From Pontibacter sp. E15-1 (GTDB lineage Bacteria; Bacteroidota; Bacteroidia; Cytophagales; Hymenobacteraceae): a DNA stretch of 64,000 bases. The first letter of the stretch is position 1, and every line of letters starts with the position of its first letter. This document shows, piece after piece, positions 30,064 to 40,660 of the stretch. The DNA lies in the NCBI RefSeq assembly GCF_022601975.1, contig NZ_JAKVIR010000008.1, positions 1 through 64,000 of the forward strand, in the 5' to 3' direction. A model generated the notes under the pieces. It saw only the letters and a list, made by a program, of their open reading frames with translations, was not told where the DNA came from and did no database searches. The position numbers were made by a program, and so were the translations under genes.

Positions 30064-30963
30064 TTGAAGTTAGCAGCCATTGACATCGGATCGAACGCGG
30101 TGAGATGCCAGATCTCCAGCGTGCTTAACCAGAACGGGCATGTTTTTTTTAAGAAAGTAGAGTACGTGCGCTATGCCATTCGTTTTGGCGAAGATGTGTT
30201 TAACACCGGCTACATCAGCGACGTGAAGATCGAGAAGTTCATCAAGCTCCTGCATGCGTTTCAACTTTTGCTGGACGTGCACGATGTGGACCATTATATG
30301 ATTTGCGCCACCTCCGCCATGCGCTCCTCCCTCAACGCTCCCGAGATTATTGAGCGGGTACGGCAGCAACTGGGTATGGAGATACAGGTAATTGAAGGCG
30401 AGACCGAGGCAGAACTCATCAACAAGGTGATTTACAAGTACCTGGACGAGCGAAATTACCTGCACATCGATGTGGGAGGCGGAAGCACAGAGTTCAACAT
30501 CTACGTGAACCGCGAGAAAATGGCGTCTCAGTCTTTTGAGCAGGGGTCTATCCGGCACATGCATAACCGCGACTCCTCGCAGCTCTGGAACAGCATGCGC
30601 GAGTGGATCGAGACGAACTCCAAAAAATACCATCCTTCGCGTGCCATCGGCACCGGGGGCAACATCAACAAGATATTCGAGATTGCAGGCAAGGTAAGCG
30701 GCAAGCCGATCTTCCGGAAACAGATTGAAGAGGTGGCGGCCCGCATCAGTGCCATGCCCATGCAGGACCGCATTACCGAGCTGCTCCTAAACCCGGACCG
30801 TGCCGATGTCATCATTCCCGCCTCCGAGATATACCTGTCGGCCATGAAGTGGGCCAAAGTCGAGAGTATGATCGTTCCCTCGGTTGGTTTAAAGGACGGT
30901 ATGCTGCACTCGCTTTACGAGCGCTATCACCCCGAGCGCTTTGTGATCAGCAGCATCAGCTAA
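30064..30963 (+). CDS. ppx: Exopolyphosphatase, Ppx/GppA family
   Basis: Hydrolyses polyphosphate or pppGpp. The 299-residue protein has the Ppx/GppA actin-like fold signatures LAAIDIGSNAVRC, CATSAMRSS, VIEGETEAEL, HIDVGGGSTEF and GTGGNINK; it corresponds to the two core domains without the C-terminal extension of E. coli Ppx. The start is uncertain: ATG 29965 adds 33 residues with no similarity, while TTG 30064 gives the family start (M)KLAAIDIG and lies just after an A/T-rich promoter-like stretch (TATATTTA at 30028). I prefer the TTG. It converges on ppk1, whose product synthesises polyphosphate. Confidence 0.88.
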   Translation: MKLAAIDIGSNAVRCQISSVLNQNGHVFFKKVEYVRYAIRFGEDVFNTGYISDVKIEKFIKLLHAFQLLLDVHDVDHYMICATSAMRSSLNAPEIIERVRQQLGMEIQVIEGETEAELINKVIYKYLDERNYLHIDVGGGSTEFNIYVNREKMASQSFEQGSIRHMHNRDSSQLWNSMREWIETNSKKYHPSRAIGTGGNINKIFEIAGKVSGKPIFRKQIEEVAARISAMPMQDRITELLLNPDRADVIIPASEIYLSAMKWAKVESMIVPSVGLKDGMLHSLYERYHPERFVISSIS

Positions 30964-31005
30964 TATCAGTTATCAGTTATCAGTTATCAGTTATCAGTTA
31001 TCAGT
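30964..31005 (+). repeat. Heptamer microsatellite, six copies
   Basis: Six perfect tandem copies of TATCAGT begin directly after the ppx stop codon. They lie outside both coding regions, so slippage would change spacer length only. The unit (read as CAGTTAT) is partly complementary to the TAACTGT copies at 31094-31113. Confidence 0.95.
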
Positions 31006-31019
31006 TTGAGTACTTATAT

Positions 31020-31077
31020 AGTAAGAAGGCGGTTGCAGTTAACTTTCTGAAAAGTTAACTGCAACCGCCTTCTTACT
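31020..31077. terminator. 27-bp perfect hairpin between ppx and ppk1
   Basis: Arms 31020-31046 and 31051-31077 are perfectly complementary with a 4-base loop CTGA. It separates the convergent ppx and ppk1 genes and is probably a bidirectional terminator. The stem itself contains the CAGTTAA core found in the flanking repeats. Confidence 0.85.
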
Positions 31078-31093
31078 GGTATATGTTAAATGG

Positions 31094-31113
31094 TAACTGT
31101 TAACTGTTAACTG
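31094..31113 (-). repeat. Heptamer repeat, nearly three copies
   Basis: TAACTGT occurs two full times plus TAACTG, ending two bases before the ppk1 stop codon. On the minus strand the unit reads CAGTTAA or ACAGTTA, mirroring the CAGTTAT repeats on the other side of the hairpin. Confidence 0.85.
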
Positions 31114-31115
31114 GA

Positions 31116-33218
31116 TTATACCAGTTCCCCTTCTTTCACTTCGTGGCAATACCTGTTGAAGAACAGCTTGTGGATGTCCACTATTTCTTCGTTCGGGCCG
31201 GTTCGCTTTTTTATGTAGGTGCCGTCCTCGCGCATGATGTAGGAGTTCTGGTTATCCTGCAGGTTGTAGTACAGGATGTTGATCACCTCTTTTTTCAGTT
31301 CCTCGTTCATGATCAGGAACAGGGCCTCGATGCGCCGGTCGAAACTGCGCACCATGATGTCAGCGCTGCCGCTGTATACCTTGGGGTCGCCGTTGTTGTG
31401 GAAGTAATAAAGGCGTGAGTGCTCCAGGTACTCCCCGACAATGGACTTCACCGAGATGTTCTCACTCAAATCCTCGCGGCCCGGCCGAATACAGCAAATG
31501 CCCCGCACAATCAGTTTGATGGGAACGCCGGCTTTTGAGGCCTTGTAGAACTCATCAATTACCTCCTTGTCTTCCAGCGAGTTTATCTTGATCACGATAC
31601 CGCTTTTCAGGCCTTTCTTAGCATTGCGGGCCTCAGTACGGATCAACTCAATTAAGTGGTGCCGCATGCTCTTTGGCGAGGTCATGAGGTACTTATACTC
31701 GTTCGGGCGCGAGTGGCCGGTGATTACGTTAAAGAACTCCGACACGTCGTGCGCATATACATCGTTGGTAGTCAGCAAGCTCACGTCGGTATAGAGGCGG
31801 GCCGTCTGCTCGTTGTAGTTGCCACTGCCGATGTGCACGTACCGCGTCACCTTCTCCCCCTCCTTCCGGATGATCATCAGCATCTTGGTGTGCGTTTTAT
31901 ACTTGCTGATCCCGTAGATCACAAAACAGCCTGCCTTCTCCAGGCGCTCGCCCTCGCGCAGGTTGCGCTCCTCATCAAAACGTGCCTTCACCTCAAACAG
32001 CACCGACACGTGCTTGCCATTCTCGGCCGCCTTCAGCAGGGCAGCCGTTACCCTGGACTGGTCAGCCAGACGGTAGATCGTTTGTTTTATACCCAACACC
32101 AGCGGGTCTTCCGCAGCGCGCTCCAGCATACTTACCACCGGCTCCATGCTGTTGTAAGGGTGGTGCAGCAGCACATCATGCTCCTTCAGGTACTCAAACA
32201 TGTCCATGCCATCGCTGGGCAGACTAAGCGGCAGCACCGACGCGGGTTGCTTAAAGCCCTTGTCTTTAAACTGCCGGTGTTTGATGATCTGCCACAAACC
32301 GCGCAGGTCCATCATACTGTTGATCGTAAACACGTTGGAGTTGTCGATCACCCAGCGCTCCTTCAGCACTTTCATCAGGAATTGCGAAGGGTTGCGCTCT
32401 ATCTCCAGCCTGACCACCCGGCCTTTCTTCCGCGTTTTCAGTTTCGATTTGATCTCCTGCACGAAGTCCGCCTCCATGTCATCCGATTCCTCCAGCGTGA
32501 AGTCCCCATTGCGGGTGATGCGGAACAGGTTAGCCGACACGATCTCCACATTGCGGAACAGCTTCTTGATTTTTGTGCGGATGATCTCCTCAATCGGCAC
32601 AAAAACGATCTTGTCTTTCCGGTTGATTTCGTAGAAACGCCCGAGGTTTTGCGGAATCTGCACAAACGTTACCCGATCCTGGGCCTTTAGCTCCTCGGTG
32701 GTGCGCGTCACTACGCCAAAGGTCAGCAACTGGTTCATCAGCAGCGGAAAACCGTGGTAGTTGTCGTAAACCATTGGGGTGAGGAGCGGGTAGATGGTGT
32801 TCTTAAAGTAGGAGTCGGCTTTCTTTTGCTCTATCTCAGTCAACTCGCTCATCTTCAGAATATCGCAGCCGTTCTTGGCAAAAACCGGTTTCAGCTCATT
32901 GTTGAACGTCAGGTACTGGTCGTTAACGAAGCGGTGTGCGTAGTCGAGCAGCTTCTTCCGGAACGGCAGTTCCCGCAGCCCGGAATAGTCGGTGCGCTCC
33001 TTGCCGTAATCGAGGTAATTGTACAAACTACCCACCCGGATCATGAAAAACTCGTCCAGGTTGGAGGAAGTGATGGCTATAAACTTGAGCCTGTCGAAAA
33101 AGCCCTTGTTGGTATCGCGCGCCTGGTCCAGCACCCGGTAATTGAAACGCAACCAGCTCAGGTCGCGGCTGATGTATTTACTTCTCTTTATTTGGTCAGA
33201 AACCTTATTTATAAGCAT
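31116..33218 (-). CDS. ppk1: Polyphosphate kinase 1
   Basis: Reversibly polymerises the gamma-phosphate of ATP into polyphosphate. The 700-residue protein starts with the family N-domain motif RDLSWLRFNYRVL and continues with TSSNLDEFFMIRVG. The catalytic half contains VLFEVKARFDEERNL, the phospho-His motif KTHTKMLMI and RYVHIGSGNYNEQTARLYTD, all as in E. coli Ppk. Length is normal. It converges with ppx, a pairing that sets synthesis against degradation of the same polymer. Confidence 0.95.
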   Translation of the reverse strand: MLINKVSDQIKRSKYISRDLSWLRFNYRVLDQARDTNKGFFDRLKFIAITSSNLDEFFMIRVGSLYNYLDYGKERTDYSGLRELPFRKKLLDYAHRFVNDQYLTFNNELKPVFAKNGCDILKMSELTEIEQKKADSYFKNTIYPLLTPMVYDNYHGFPLLMNQLLTFGVVTRTTEELKAQDRVTFVQIPQNLGRFYEINRKDKIVFVPIEEIIRTKIKKLFRNVEIVSANLFRITRNGDFTLEESDDMEADFVQEIKSKLKTRKKGRVVRLEIERNPSQFLMKVLKERWVIDNSNVFTINSMMDLRGLWQIIKHRQFKDKGFKQPASVLPLSLPSDGMDMFEYLKEHDVLLHHPYNSMEPVVSMLERAAEDPLVLGIKQTIYRLADQSRVTAALLKAAENGKHVSVLFEVKARFDEERNLREGERLEKAGCFVIYGISKYKTHTKMLMIIRKEGEKVTRYVHIGSGNYNEQTARLYTDVSLLTTNDVYAHDVSEFFNVITGHSRPNEYKYLMTSPKSMRHHLIELIRTEARNAKKGLKSGIVIKINSLEDKEVIDEFYKASKAGVPIKLIVRGICCIRPGREDLSENISVKSIVGEYLEHSRLYYFHNNGDPKVYSGSADIMVRSFDRRIEALFLIMNEELKKEVINILYYNLQDNQNSYIMREDGTYIKKRTGPNEEIVDIHKLFFNRYCHEVKEGELV

Positions 33219-33390
33219 GTTTTCGGTGATTTAGGCCTCAGTCTCCTCTTTGCTCACACTGAAGCCGTTTTTTTGTTTATTCCAAAATATAGCCAGAAAG
33301 TATAGTTATTCCTTCATATTGCGAATTTAAATTTTTAAGCGCAGATTGTGCTATCAACCAAAGGCAGATTTTATACTTTGCTGCTATTTC

Positions 33391-33873
33391 ATGTCTCACT
33401 GTTCAAAATTCATGCGGCCTTCTTCCAAGACTGGTTTTATACTGACGCGCCTGCTGGTGCTGCTGAGTTTCCTCGGTTCGCTTCTGACATCCCTGCTCGC
33501 TTTTACCGGGTTTGGCGAGGTATACCCATTTGCCAGCTGGAAACTGTATACCCAACCCTTGGGCTATAAAAGGCACGTGGAGGAATACCGGATTTATACC
33601 ATGCCGAAAGGAGCAACCCAGTATGTGCGCCAGCCGGTCAGCCCAACAGTCACCTTCAGCCAGGACGAGTATGTGTATACCCTTACTACGCTGGTGCAGG
33701 CCGCTCTGGCTGAAGGACAAACTTCTGTTAAGGCAAAAGCTCGCCTGCTCAGCTTCGCACAGCATGTAGCGCCAGCGGCAAGCCACTATAAAATTGTCCG
33801 CGAAAGCTATACCCCCAATTTACATTCCATCGCCCCGCAGCGCTATGACACACTCACCGTTCTCACCTTCTAG
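33391..33873 (+). CDS. Hypothetical single-pass membrane protein
   Basis: I do not recognise a family. The 160-residue protein has one hydrophobic segment (about residues 22-45, LLVLLSFLGSLLTSLLAF) and a soluble remainder of about 110 residues, with the N-terminus probably cytoplasmic. The ATG at 33391 is chosen over a TTG at 33346; ATG 33412 is also possible. Its last 29 bases overlap the start of the following polytopic membrane protein, suggesting translational coupling and a joint role at the membrane. Confidence 0.6.
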   Translation: MSHCSKFMRPSSKTGFILTRLLVLLSFLGSLLTSLLAFTGFGEVYPFASWKLYTQPLGYKRHVEEYRIYTMPKGATQYVRQPVSPTVTFSQDEYVYTLTTLVQAALAEGQTSVKAKARLLSFAQHVAPAASHYKIVRESYTPNLHSIAPQRYDTLTVLTF

Positions 33874-34915
33874 CTTAAAGCGCGTCAGAGAAGCGGCAGG
33901 TGTGGTTCAGGATCCATCCCGCCAGGTCTTTAATTTTTTTATTGGCACGCTGGCGCTTCGGGTTTTTAGTTTCGTGTGGCTTTTCTGGACCGTTCGGAAG
34001 TTTCAGCTTCTGTTGCAAAGGCCCCCCGAACTTTTCTGGCAGCTGCACCAGCTCCCCCGCCTGCTGATGCCCACGCTGCCAGGCGAGTGGCTCTTTTACT
34101 GTATAGCCGGACTTGCCGTGGCACTCAATGGCTATCTGTTGGTGCGGGCAAGAAACCAAACGCTACCCCAGGCCTTGTTGGCCGTGTGCCTGCTGTGGCT
34201 GAACTTACCGCAGTGGGGTTACGGTATTTTGAGCCATGTGAATCATACGTTTTTGCTAGCACACTTATTCCTGATTTTCATACCTGTAAACAGGGCATCC
34301 CTTTCATTGCCTGACCATTACCTGAGCAAGAGCATCCAGTGGTATTATGCCGGTATACTGTTCACCTATACCCTGGCTGGCCTCTGGAAAATCCCGGCAT
34401 TGCTGTATAAGCTTGTCATCGCCTCGCCTGACATGACCTGGCTTCACCCGGACGCGGCCTTGTCGAACGCCTTTGTCAGCTTCCGGAACTATGACCTCGC
34501 GTTTGAGACCACCCCGTTTTTCACAGTCTTCCCGGTGTTTTGGCAAGCCAGCTTTGTGCTAGCGGTCTACCTACAGAGCGTCAGTGTGTTTGCCGCCTTC
34601 CGGCAGCCCCTCCGCCCGTGGATCGGACTTTTCCTGGTTCTTTTCCATGTGATGAACATGGTAGCTTTTCAGACGTTCTTTGTGGTGGCAACCGTTGTGG
34701 TCCTCTGCCTTTTTATACCATACGACGCGATGTTTCCCCGGCTATTCCACCAAAGGCAGAACGGTTCTGTACCGAAGCCATACATCAGCCTCTACTCTTC
34801 CGCTTTTGACGGCTTTAGGTTTAAGATTCTGCAGAAGCATTTCTACCTGGCGGGGCTGCTGTATTTCCCGGGCGTACACACGCTCGCTAAAACCTTTCTG
34901 CGTTCACGCAATTAA
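33845..34915 (+). CDS. Polytopic membrane protein, HTTM-like
   Basis: A 356-residue integral membrane protein with about eight hydrophobic segments, for example near residues 28-46, 75-95, 105-122, 128-145, 165-185, 230-255 and 262-292. The helix pattern and segments such as WLFYCIAGLAVALNGYLLV and FHVMNMVAFQTFFV recall HTTM/vitamin-K-carboxylase-like membrane proteins, but I see no decisive motif, so this is tentative. Its ATG lies 29 bases inside the preceding gene, and the two are probably made together. Confidence 0.55.
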   Translation: MTHSPFSPSSLKRVREAAGVVQDPSRQVFNFFIGTLALRVFSFVWLFWTVRKFQLLLQRPPELFWQLHQLPRLLMPTLPGEWLFYCIAGLAVALNGYLLVRARNQTLPQALLAVCLLWLNLPQWGYGILSHVNHTFLLAHLFLIFIPVNRASLSLPDHYLSKSIQWYYAGILFTYTLAGLWKIPALLYKLVIASPDMTWLHPDAALSNAFVSFRNYDLAFETTPFFTVFPVFWQASFVLAVYLQSVSVFAAFRQPLRPWIGLFLVLFHVMNMVAFQTFFVVATVVVLCLFIPYDAMFPRLFHQRQNGSVPKPYISLYSSAFDGFRFKILQKHFYLAGLLYFPGVHTLAKTFLRSRN

Positions 34916-34990
34916 TCCTTGACCATTTCCTGGCGCAGCCGTACCATATAACCTGAAGGAATTATGGTTCAATAACTTAACCCAGACCCT

Positions 34991-35932
34991 ATGGACATAT
35001 CCAGCAAATCCGGAGTAGCACAAGAGACCTTCCCCGCCCTGCCGCTGGAAGCGTGGGAGCCAACCAAGGAAACGCTACACCTCTACCTGCAGATTATCGG
35101 AAAGATCAGGCTGAAGCTGATGCCCCGCCGCAACCACTGGTGGAACGTAACGCTGTATGTAACCAGCCGTGGCCTCAGCACTGGCCCCATGCCCTACAAA
35201 AAGACTACCATAGAGATCGACTTCGACTTTATAGAGCACCAGTTAAAATTGTGCAGTAGTAGCGGGGATACACAATGTATACCCTTACAGGATGGCCTGA
35301 GCGTTGCAATTTTTTACACAAAGGTGATGGAGGCGCTTGCAACGCTGGGCGTTCATGTAAAAATCCTGGCCAAGCCCTATGACTTGAAAACCGAAACGCC
35401 TTTTGCCCAAGACAACGAACACGCCATCTATAAGCCCGAGCAGGCTAACCGGTATTGGCGTGTACTGACAACAGTAGACCAGGTGATGAAGGAATTCAGC
35501 GGACGCTTCTATGGCAAAACATGCCCGGTGCATCTCTACTGGCACCACATGGACCTAACCATCACGCGTTTCTCCGGCAAAAGACTCCCGGTGCGTGAAG
35601 ATGCCAGTGTGGTGGAGAAAGATGGCTACTCCCATGAAGTAATTAGTTTTGGATTCTGGCCCGGCGATGACCAGGTGCGTTTCCCCGCGTTTTATGTCTA
35701 TACCTACCCTTCCCCGGAGGGTATCGACAAAGAGGTGCTAAAGCCTGATGTGGCAAAGTGGGTAGATTCTAACGGAAGCCCCATGGCCCTGCTGAACTAT
35801 GAGGAGTTGCGGCAACTCGACAACCCGCGCCAGGCCCTGCTGGATTTCCTGGAAAGCAGCTACCAGGCCGGTGCCAGGCTGGCAGGCTGGCCAATAGAAG
35901 AATTGCGCGTGAAGCCGCTGAATGAGCTGTAG
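34991..35932 (+). CDS. DUF5996 family protein
   Basis: A 313-residue soluble protein. The opening segments LPLEAWEPTKETLHLYLQI and GKIRLKLMPRRNHWWNVTLYV, then SRGLSTGPMPY, are characteristic of DUF5996. Further conserved-looking pieces are HLYWHHMDLTITRFSG and SFGFWPGDDQVRFPAFYVYTYP. No signal peptide or catalytic motif is recognisable, and the function of the family is unknown. It starts 75 bases after the membrane-protein pair and may be cotranscribed. Confidence 0.85.
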   Translation: MDISSKSGVAQETFPALPLEAWEPTKETLHLYLQIIGKIRLKLMPRRNHWWNVTLYVTSRGLSTGPMPYKKTTIEIDFDFIEHQLKLCSSSGDTQCIPLQDGLSVAIFYTKVMEALATLGVHVKILAKPYDLKTETPFAQDNEHAIYKPEQANRYWRVLTTVDQVMKEFSGRFYGKTCPVHLYWHHMDLTITRFSGKRLPVREDASVVEKDGYSHEVISFGFWPGDDQVRFPAFYVYTYPSPEGIDKEVLKPDVAKWVDSNGSPMALLNYEELRQLDNPRQALLDFLESSYQAGARLAGWPIEELRVKPLNEL

Positions 35933-36042
35933 CAGGTATAGTATGATTAAAATGTGGCGCTTAAACCAGTCTGTTTTCATTTGCCATTCTGAATTCAGAC
36001 TTCATTGAGGTTCCTTCATCAGTTATGTTCCCCATAAATAGA

Positions 36043-36070
36043 AAAAGGCCAGCTGTACAGCTGGCCTTTT
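36043..36070. terminator. 28-base palindrome between convergent genes
   Basis: A perfect palindrome, AAAAGGCCAGCTG-TA-CAGCTGGCCTTTT, lies between the ends of the DUF5996 gene (+) and gyrB (-). The A-run and T-run at its ends fit bidirectional intrinsic termination. Confidence 0.85.
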
Positions 36071-36090
36071 CCCATGTATAGATTTTATGC

Positions 36091-38055
<1,965 letters not shown>

Positions 38056-38331
38056 TCAAAAGGTAGATTAGTAGGTAAAATTACCACTTTTATTTTGTTT
38101 ATGCTATACTTTTAAAGGGCATAAAACAGGTACCGAAGCCGCTATTCTCCCCCATATCGATTTAGTAACCTGTAGGCCCATCTTCATCAACAATCCCCCT
38201 CCCTTATTAGTGCCAGCCTGATGAATACTTTCCCTTGCAAAATGCAAAATTCAGGTTCTTTGATCAAAAATTCTTTATTCGGCTAAAAATCAGGAGATTA
38301 TTCGTTACAACTGGCTAATTGATAAGTCCTG

Positions 38332-38985
38332 TCAGTGTTTCCGGGCCTTCACCCGCACCCGCGACACCATACATCGGTTAAAATCGTTATACTCGGGGCC
38401 ATACGGCACGGTGTTGTCCATTTCCTCCACCTCCACGATTTCGTAGCTGTCCTCGCTGCCCGCCAGTGCATTGAGTTTCTGTGTGGCGTTTTGTAAGGCT
38501 TTCTGCATTAGTTCCTGTTGTATGCGCTGTCGCTCTTCATGATCTACCACAGTCCCTCCCACCTGCAGGCTAAACAGTATTTTTCGGCGCAGGAGATCGT
38601 CCATAATGCGGGTATACATGGCGCTGTCTGCGGCAATAATATTATAAGATATGTTTGCCTGTAATAATTCGGGCTGCAGCTTCGCGGCTTGCTCGGGCAT
38701 GTAGTTCATGTACACGTTCTCGCTGGTAAGGACCATACTGGGCACTTGCTGTTGCAGGGAGTCGGCCCACCGCTTAATCGCTCCGCGCTGGCGCAGGGGC
38801 CCGTTAAAAGAGAGATTGAGCCGATACCCCGCATCGGGCATTGGTTGTTCATACTCCCCAATCACTGTCAGGTAAGTCGCTTCGTCGCGGTTCCGGCGTG
38901 TGTCGCAGCTGCTGAGCAGGTATAAGCCAACTGCCACGGCCAGGCTGCGAGCGAGCGTGAGGTGCATGGGCATAAATCGCATCAT
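38332..38985 (-). CDS. Hypothetical SIMPL-like lipoprotein
   Basis: A 217-residue lipoprotein: a signal peptide with lipobox LLSSC (Cys near residue 27) is followed by a soluble alpha/beta domain. The alternation of strands with helical segments such as RIQQELMQKALQNATQKLNALAG recalls SIMPL/DUF541 proteins, but the similarity is weak and I give no function. The start at 38985 is the first of two adjacent ATGs. It is divergent from the DUF2267 gene across a 137-base spacer. The 282-base gap between it and the gyrB start holds no feature I can support. Confidence 0.6.
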   Translation of the reverse strand: MMRFMPMHLTLARSLAVAVGLYLLSSCDTRRNRDEATYLTVIGEYEQPMPDAGYRLNLSFNGPLRQRGAIKRWADSLQQQVPSMVLTSENVYMNYMPEQAAKLQPELLQANISYNIIAADSAMYTRIMDDLLRRKILFSLQVGGTVVDHEERQRIQQELMQKALQNATQKLNALAGSEDSYEIVEVEEMDNTVPYGPEYNDFNRCMVSRVRVKARKH

Positions 38986-39122
38986 AGTAAATTTAAAGTG
39001 CGGAACATATATTTAAAGCGCCAGATGAAACACAAACCACACTCAATTCCTTAAAACTCTCTTCAATTGCCCGCGTTAGGTTTAGGTAGTATATGTCAAA
39101 CGAGAATAAATAGGATAAAATT

Positions 39123-39548
39123 ATGGCGATGAACTTCGATAACTATCTGAAAGACTCAAAAACCTGGCTTTATGAGCTCTGTACGTATCTGGGCATAGAG
39201 GATGAGCACAAGGCTGCCCGGATTATGCGGGCGGTGCTGCACGCCATCCGCGACCGTATACCTACCGGAGAGGCAATCCATTTTGCTGCGCAACTGCCCA
39301 TTATCTGGAAAGGAATATACTTCGACGGTTTTAAGGCGCACGAGCCTGTGCGCATCCGCCACAAGGACGAGTGGCTGGAGTTTATCCGCAGCAAAGACTC
39401 AGGTGCCGGTGAAGCCGACTTCCCTACGCTTGATCACGCATACTATGCCTTTCATGATGTGATGGCCTTCCTGCGCGAGCACATCTCCGCAGGGCAATAC
39501 GACCAGGTGGCGCAGGCGCTGCACTCCGACTTTACGGTACCCGCCTAA
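39123..39548 (+). CDS. DUF2267 domain protein
   Basis: A 141-residue soluble helical protein matching DUF2267: the conserved stretches LGIEDEHKAARIMRAVLHAI, RDRIPTGEAIHFAAQLP and WKGIYFDGF are visible. The family is common in bacteria and its function is not established. The gene stands alone, with TAGGTTTA at 39077-39084 (seven of eight bases of the -7 consensus) about 40 bases upstream and a clear terminator downstream. Confidence 0.88.
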   Translation: MAMNFDNYLKDSKTWLYELCTYLGIEDEHKAARIMRAVLHAIRDRIPTGEAIHFAAQLPIIWKGIYFDGFKAHEPVRIRHKDEWLEFIRSKDSGAGEADFPTLDHAYYAFHDVMAFLREHISAGQYDQVAQALHSDFTVPA

Positions 39549-39574
39549 TCTGAGGCAAACATACCTGTACGCTG

Positions 39575-39600
39575 AAAGCCCAGACCATACCGGGCTTTTT
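39575..39600 (+). terminator. Intrinsic terminator after DUF2267 gene
   Basis: Arms AAAGCCC (39575-39581) and GGGCTTT (39592-39598) pair around a 10-base loop, followed by T-runs at 39596-39600 and 39603-39608. This is a classical plus-strand terminator 27 bases past the stop. Confidence 0.8.
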
Positions 39601-39817
39601 CGTTTTTTCGCCAGGAAATGTCTGTCATACCCTTTTATACTACCCTGTACTATTTCTGATAATGGAATGCAGAACGAATTCTGGGAATATGACGTTTTTA
39701 TATTTAGGTTTACATATTAAATATGACTAATTTTAGTAATTGCACAATTTATACCTAAATTGTCGGCTATCATACCATCCTACCTGGCAGCCTGATTAGC
39801 AGGATTTCGCAACGGCT

Positions 39818-40330
39818 ATGAAAACTTATTTTAAGACAAAAACTAATTTTGTGTTTGGTGATGCCAAGAACTTCTGGCTCCTGTTTGTGGCGATTGGTGT
39901 CGTGATGTGGCTTAGCCCTTTCTTTATGAAGCAGGAAATCTCTTTCCTGAAATCTGCGCTGCTAGGTGCACTCTCTTTGCTCACCGGCCTGCTTTTCCGA
40001 TACTCCTATTGCGGAGTGGAGATTGATGCCGCCGCGAATCGGTTTCGAAACTATACCTTCGTTTTAGGGGTTCGGGTGGGCGAATGGAAATCCTTGCCTG
40101 ATTTCAAAAAAATACGGTTCACAACCCACCGTGTCCGCTCCAGAAACCTGTCTAACGGCACCTCTCCCACGTTTACCAGCAGCAGAACCCTGTATAAAAT
40201 CACGTTGGTCACAGACCCGCTTTTCCGCGATTTGGCATTCTACCTTTCCAACAGAAAAAAGGCACAGCATGATGTACAGCTGCTGGCAGCCATATTGCAG
40301 TTGCCGGTAGAGGAAATTGACAATACCTAA
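39818..40330 (+). CDS. Hypothetical two-helix membrane protein
   Basis: No family recognised. The 170-residue protein has two hydrophobic helices (about residues 18-36, FWLLFVAIGVVMWLSPFF, and 42-62) and a C-terminal cytoplasmic-looking domain of about 105 residues with alternating strands. The layout of a short hairpin of helices then a PH-like beta domain recalls small bacterial membrane PH-domain proteins, but this is only an impression. A TAGGTTTA box at 39705-39712 lies about 105 bases upstream. Confidence 0.55.
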   Translation: MKTYFKTKTNFVFGDAKNFWLLFVAIGVVMWLSPFFMKQEISFLKSALLGALSLLTGLLFRYSYCGVEIDAAANRFRNYTFVLGVRVGEWKSLPDFKKIRFTTHRVRSRNLSNGTSPTFTSSRTLYKITLVTDPLFRDLAFYLSNRKKAQHDVQLLAAILQLPVEEIDNT

Positions 40331-40660
40331 CCGTAACTTATTTCCAGATAAACTCGACTTCTGTACGTTGCAGAAGTGCGCCTACATGCTTCTGCAATCC
40401 CTTAGTATAAAGCATGGCTTGCAGCTCTAGCTTATATAGCATCTTCCCTTCCGCTGGCAATCACTGGTTGCTTCTCTTGTAGTTGCCAGCTACCGACCAT
40501 ACCTTTGCAGCGAAGCGCATTTTACTTAACCTATTTCTTGTGAGCAAAATGCGCAGAAAGAACGTCTCAGATGGGTGCTTCCTGTCGCTATACGCTGGCG
40601 TTGCCATACATCGGAGGTTTTGAGCGTGCTTCGAGCTAATTTAACCAGACACCAATGCCC
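40331..40660. other. Intergenic region with two hairpins
   Basis: I see no gene in these 330 bases. Two inverted repeats stand out: TTGCAGAAG / CTTCTGCAA (40368-40376 and 40389-40397), and GCGCATTTT / AAAATGCGC (40515-40523 and 40546-40554). The first may terminate the preceding gene; the second, with a 22-base loop, has no assigned role. Confidence 0.5.

Noticed and set aside
30964..31005. Possible CRISPR array
   Set aside because: Units are contiguous 7-mers without spacers; a microsatellite, not a CRISPR. No cas genes are in the window.
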